This document shows positions 6,203 through 6,213 of a DNA stretch of 6,213 nt, piece by piece. The DNA comes from an uncultured Ruminococcus sp. Lineage in GTDB: Bacteria > Bacillota > Clostridia > Oscillospirales > CAG-272. The notes below the pieces were generated by a model. That model saw only the letters and a program-made list of their open reading frames with translations, had not been told where the DNA came from and ran no database searches. The stretch spans positions 1 through 6,213 of the forward strand of contig CACXCL010000102.1 of the NCBI GenBank assembly GCA_902766115.1, given 5' to 3'. The number at the start of each line of letters is the position of its first letter. Within the stretch, counting starts at the first letter, position 1. Both the position numbers and the translations under genes were made by a program.

Positions 6203-6213
6203 GGGCAAACAGG

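Noticed and set aside
6017..6208. A 63-codon frame on the minus strand starting with TTG at the right edge
   Set aside because: It runs through the terminator-like hairpin and has no recognisable protein features.

Overview
The window looks like chromosomal DNA from a GC-rich member of the Bacillota, most likely an uncultured gut-type Clostridia lineage (Oscillospirales-like). This is inferred from the CsaB/SLH cell-wall pair, the ECF sigma factor with a DUF4367-like membrane partner, strong purine-rich ribosome binding sites and A/T-flanked hairpin terminators. No rRNA was seen, so the taxonomy is tentative. All supported genes lie on the + strand. I saw no mobile element, CRISPR array, tRNA or rRNA.

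Positions 2-4106 read as one operon, cut off on the left. It starts with the C-terminal part of a YgiQ-type radical SAM protein. That gene overlaps by ATGA a long gene encoding a GT4 glycosyltransferase fused to a CsaB-type polysaccharide pyruvyl transferase. After 32 nt comes a secreted protein with a CAP (SCP/PR1-like) domain and three C-terminal SLH repeats. The last two genes make functional sense together: CsaB enzymes add pyruvate ketals to secondary cell-wall polysaccharide, and SLH repeats bind that pyruvylated polymer. The operon therefore appears to encode an enzyme that makes the wall anchor and a protein that uses it. An 18-bp hairpin at 4153-4196 closes the unit.

Positions 4197-5870 hold a second unit. 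An AT-rich leader precedes a small ECF-type sigma factor (4312-4848). A single-pass membrane protein follows (4902-5705), read as its probable anti-sigma factor. A 13-bp hairpin terminator lies at 5834-5864. Between the anti-sigma stop and this terminator, another frame stays open with coding-like codons and stops 12 nt before the hairpin. This raises the possibility that the gene's 3' end has been frameshifted.

Positions 5870-6213 hold no gene I can support. There is a 7-bp hairpin near 5936-5965, a terminator-like hairpin at 6176-6202, and an open frame running off the right edge from 6117 whose first residues faintly resemble a nitroreductase start.

Nothing here is convincingly a new class of system. 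The most interesting element is the fused GT4-CsaB enzyme placed directly before an SLH protein.
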